Shown here: positions 29,352 through 31,937 of the stretch, piece by piece
How the letters are laid out: each line of letters starts with the position of its first letter
Position numbering within the stretch: position 1 is the stretch's first letter
Assembly (NCBI GenBank): GCA_900752065.1
Contig: CAADTT010000009.1
Span: 1 to 31,937 of the forward strand
Direction: 5' to 3'
From: Lachnospiraceae bacterium
GTDB taxonomy: Bacteria > Bacillota > Clostridia > Lachnospirales > Lachnospiraceae
Length of the DNA: 31,937 bases
Notes under the pieces: generated by a model
Seen by the model: only the letters and a program-made list of their open reading frames with translations
Database searches by the model: none
What the model was told of the DNA's origin: nothing
Position numbers and translations under genes: made by a program

Positions 29352-31937
29352 ATGCAAAAAGTACGAAGAAGAGAATGGAGAGGATGGAAAAGATTGCTTT
29401 GGCTGGCTGCGCTGCTGTTTTGTATGGCAGGTTTTTTACCGTCGGAAGCATCAGCGGCTGACGCAAATACGCCAATGCAGAATCTTGAGGATGTTTATAT
29501 CACAGGCTTCCTTTCCGATGCACCAGAGCAGAAGCTTCATTGGAGGAATTCAGAATCCGGCAAAATTACAGGAAAATATTTTCTTCTTCCGTCAGGAACT
29601 GATATTGAAGAAGTAAAGATTTATTTTGGAGTATGGGATAAGTCTGCGGAGGCGTTTTCTTATGACAGTACAAATGGCTATGTTACCATAGACGGAAAGC
29701 AGTATCACAGCGGAGACACGCTGCTGCTTCCGGAAAGCGGAAATAAGCTTGCTTTTACTTATGGATCAGGGATCACGGCAGATGTCGGTATAAAAAAATC
29801 CGCAAATATTCCGTCTATGTTTATTCAGACAGAATCAGGTTCTATGCAAGCGATCGATGCAGATAAAGACAAAAAGACGAAAGAGAAGGGTGATATTCTT
29901 ATTATCCGTGATGATGGAACGGTAGACTATCAGGGCGCCATGAAGCAGATCAAAGGAAGGGGAAATGCAACCTGGCAGCTTCCGAAAAAACCGTATAATA
30001 TTAAGCTCAGCGAGTCAGCGAATCTTCTGGGAATGGGAAAAGCAAAGGGCTGGTGCCTGCTTGCCAATTATCTGGATACGTCGCTGCTGAGAAATAAGAT
30101 CATATATAATCTGGCGGAAGAGACAGGAATTCCCTTTACGATGGATTCCCGGTCTGTGGATCTGTATCTGAATGGAGAGTATGCGGGAACTTATCTTATC
30201 ACAGAAAAAGTGGAAATTGATAAAAACAGAGTGAATATTACAGATCTGGAAAAAGCGACAGAGAAGGCAAATGTTCCGCTTCCGGGAGAAAAAGAGGTTG
30301 ATCTTGAACTTTACAGTGCAGGAGGAACGGCGGGATATAGTGTTGGCACCCGCAAGTGGAGGAACATCCCTGAGAATCCCAAGGATATCACAGGGGGATA
30401 TCTGATTGAATTGGAGCTGAAGAGCCGCTATGAAGCAGAGGCATGTGGATTTGTGACGAGCCGCGGGCAGGCGGTAACGATGAAAGCGCCGGAGTTTGTA
30501 TCAGAGGAACAGATTAATTATATTGCGGATTTTTATCAGAAAATGGAGGATGCAATCTATTCTAAAGATGGCTGCAATGCGGACGGAGATCATTTTTCAA
30601 AATTTATTGATGAAGAGTCTATGGCAAAAATGTATCTGCTTCAGGAATATTGTATGAATCTGGATTCCGGTATCACCAGCTTTTATCTCTATAAGGATTC
30701 AGATTTGACAGGTGACGGAAAGCTTCATATGGCTCCTGTCTGGGATTTTGATATTGCATTTGGAAACCATCAGGGAAGATACAATATAAGTTTAACAAAT
30801 CCAGAAGGATGGTGGGCGAATCAGGCGCCGATTTATGAACTTTATGAAGCCGGAGATTTTAAGCTTAATCTGATGGCGCAGGCGGTGCAGCATGATTCTG
30901 TAAAGAAGCTGGTCGTTGAACAGTGGAATGAGGTATTTTGTCCGGCAGTGCGTGCAGTCCTGGAGAACAATCCGGGGTATGTGCCGGCAAAAGTAAAGAC
31001 GTTTACGCAGTATCAGGAAGAACTTTCAGCTTCTGCAGAGATGAATTTCCTTGTCTGGACGGATGCGCTGAATCATATAGATACAGGAGTATATCAGGCT
31101 GGAAATGATTTTGCCTCGAGTGCGCAGTATGTAAAGAATTTCATGACTGCGAGAGAGCGGTTTATGGATGATGCGCTGAAATATGGAGCCGCTGACGGAT
31201 ACGAGCGCCTGACAGGAACTGTGGCGATCGAAGGAACCATGAAAGTGGGCGAGACCCTGACGGCTGAGGTGTCGGACAGCAATGGACAGAAGTTTACCTA
31301 TCAGTGGATGGCTGACGGCGAAAAAATCGAAGGAGCTGTGGATGCATCTTATGTTCTGACAGAGGCGGAAGCAGGAAAAGAAATCTCAGTCGCAGTGAGG
31401 GATGAGGATGGAACTTATCTGGCGGATATTAAGGCAACGGCATCTGAGAGGGTTGAAGGCGTGGAACCTGAGAAGCCAGGCCCGGATGAGCCAGGCCCGG
31501 ATGAACCGGATCCGGGAAACACGGATAAGCCATCCGATGAGACTCCGGACAAGCCAGGACAGCAGACTCCGATAACGGAGCAGCCGGAGGTAAAGGCGCC
31601 GGTGAAACTGGCAGCATCGTCAGTTACAAAAGTAAAGAGCACGAAGAATGGTGTGAAGATTCAGTTTACAAAGGTGGAAAATGCGGCATCCTATGAGATC
31701 TACCGGAAGGCAGGCAGCACCTATACAAAGCTTGGCAGCACGAAAGCATTGTCTTACACCGATAAAGATCCGGTTGGCGGCAAAAAGGTATTTTATGCAG
31801 TAAAAGCTATTTCCGGAGATGCGGCGAAGTACACGGACGCGGACTACGGAACAGAAAAGGAGATCCAGCTTCCGAAGGCGCCGCAGAAAGTAAAGGCAAA
31901 GGCACAGAAAGGCAGAAAAGTGCTGCTGTCCTGGAAG
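29352..31937 (+). CDS. Secreted CotH-kinase family protein, cut by window end
   Basis: My own translation is open for 862 codons to the window edge, so the C-terminus is missing. A signal peptide (1-35, cleavage after ASA) is followed by a beta-rich N-terminal domain (about 45-150). The CotH kinase-like domain spans about 175-600: QIKGRGNATW (200-208), GMGKAKGWCLLANYLD, NGEYAGTYLITEKVEID, and the metal-binding MAPVWDFDIAFGNH (460-473). An Ig-like domain (about 620-700, with TYQWMADGEKI), a Pro/Asp/Glu-rich linker with a duplicated PGPDE (about 706-750) and fibronectin type III-like repeats (from about 755) follow. GAGGAAGGAG supports the start. CotH proteins phosphorylate spore-coat proteins in Bacillus; this one is secreted and probably cell-surface. 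Confidence 0.9.
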   Translation, partial: MQKVRRREWRGWKRLLWLAALLFCMAGFLPSEASAADANTPMQNLEDVYITGFLSDAPEQKLHWRNSESGKITGKYFLLPSGTDIEEVKIYFGVWDKSAEAFSYDSTNGYVTIDGKQYHSGDTLLLPESGNKLAFTYGSGITADVGIKKSANIPSMFIQTESGSMQAIDADKDKKTKEKGDILIIRDDGTVDYQGAMKQIKGRGNATWQLPKKPYNIKLSESANLLGMGKAKGWCLLANYLDTSLLRNKIIYNLAEETGIPFTMDSRSVDLYLNGEYAGTYLITEKVEIDKNRVNITDLEKATEKANVPLPGEKEVDLELYSAGGTAGYSVGTRKWRNIPENPKDITGGYLIELELKSRYEAEACGFVTSRGQAVTMKAPEFVSEEQINYIADFYQKMEDAIYSKDGCNADGDHFSKFIDEESMAKMYLLQEYCMNLDSGITSFYLYKDSDLTGDGKLHMAPVWDFDIAFGNHQGRYNISLTNPEGWWANQAPIYELYEAGDFKLNLMAQAVQHDSVKKLVVEQWNEVFCPAVRAVLENNPGYVPAKVKTFTQYQEELSASAEMNFLVWTDALNHIDTGVYQAGNDFASSAQYVKNFMTARERFMDDALKYGAADGYERLTGTVAIEGTMKVGETLTAEVSDSNGQKFTYQWMADGEKIEGAVDASYVLTEAEAGKEISVAVRDEDGTYLADIKATASERVEGVEPEKPGPDEPGPDEPDPGNTDKPSDETPDKPGQQTPITEQPEVKAPVKLAASSVTKVKSTKNGVKIQFTKVENAASYEIYRKAGSTYTKLGSTKALSYTDKDPVGGKKVFYAVKAISGDAAKYTDADYGTEKEIQLPKAPQKVKAKAQKGRKVLLSWK

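Noticed and set aside
31470..31515. Duplicated 15-base unit considered as a mobile or CRISPR-like repeat
   Set aside because: It encodes the Pro/Asp/Glu linker of the CotH protein and is in frame, so it is a protein-level repeat.

Overview
The window looks like chromosome of a Gram-positive, endospore-lineage Clostridia, most likely a Lachnospiraceae-type gut anaerobe. The reasons are strong AGGAGG-type ribosome binding sites, moderate GC with A+T-rich promoters, a conserved gdpP-rplI-dnaB cluster, a complete F-type ATP synthase operon with a Na+-type c-subunit signature, xpaC-telA, a YwmB-like protein and a CotH-kinase protein. No rRNA, tRNA, CRISPR array, intact transposase or phage gene was seen. 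Genus-level placement is inference only.

Layout, left to right. Positions 157-2617 (+): ugd, a small hypothetical gene and an RluA-type pseudouridine synthase. Positions 2690-3785 (-): an ECF sigma factor with an overlapping membrane-anchored partner, preceded by an ECF-like promoter of its own. Positions 4002-5033 (+): an AI-2E/YtvI-type membrane protein. Positions 5064-12196 (+): the ATP synthase operon atpZ-I-B-E-F-H-A-G-D-C, with a promoter at its start and a strong terminator at its end. Positions 12227-13648 (+): an N-terminally truncated Rpn/PD-(D/E)XK-type remnant and a YwmB-like gene whose ribosome binding site lies in a long inverted repeat. A bidirectional terminator at 13815-13849 separates this from the convergent gdpP-rplI-dnaB operon (13927-17816, -).

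Positions 18055-23250 (+): an A+T-rich small membrane-anchored protein, a Tyr/Pro/Met-rich protein of possible sporulation character, then a Methyltransf_32-type methyltransferase paired with an 817-residue membrane-anchored protein. Positions 23357-24130 (-): a hemolysin III/TrhA-type membrane protein with a palindrome in its leader. Positions 24171-26716 (+): xpaC and telA. Positions 26720-28497 (+): a DEAD-box RNA helicase with a long leader. Positions 28596-29239 (+): an ECF-transporter S component and its terminator. Positions 29289-31937 (+): a secreted CotH-kinase protein cut by the window edge.

Most genes are housekeeping: energy (ATP synthase), replication and translation (dnaB, rplI), c-di-AMP turnover (gdpP), RNA modification and remodelling (RluA, helicase) and envelope functions (ugd, xpaC-telA, trhA, cotH). 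No obvious new multi-gene defence or mobile system stands out. The less explained signals are in the intergenic DNA. Several gaps hold dense, nested inverted repeats (13695-13799, 17863-17924, 19183-19319, 19388-19425, 23276-23337), and some leaders have hairpins placed to control expression (ywmB, atpE, the helicase, trhA). These, the ECF sigma pair and the 817-residue protein are the best candidates for undescribed biology.
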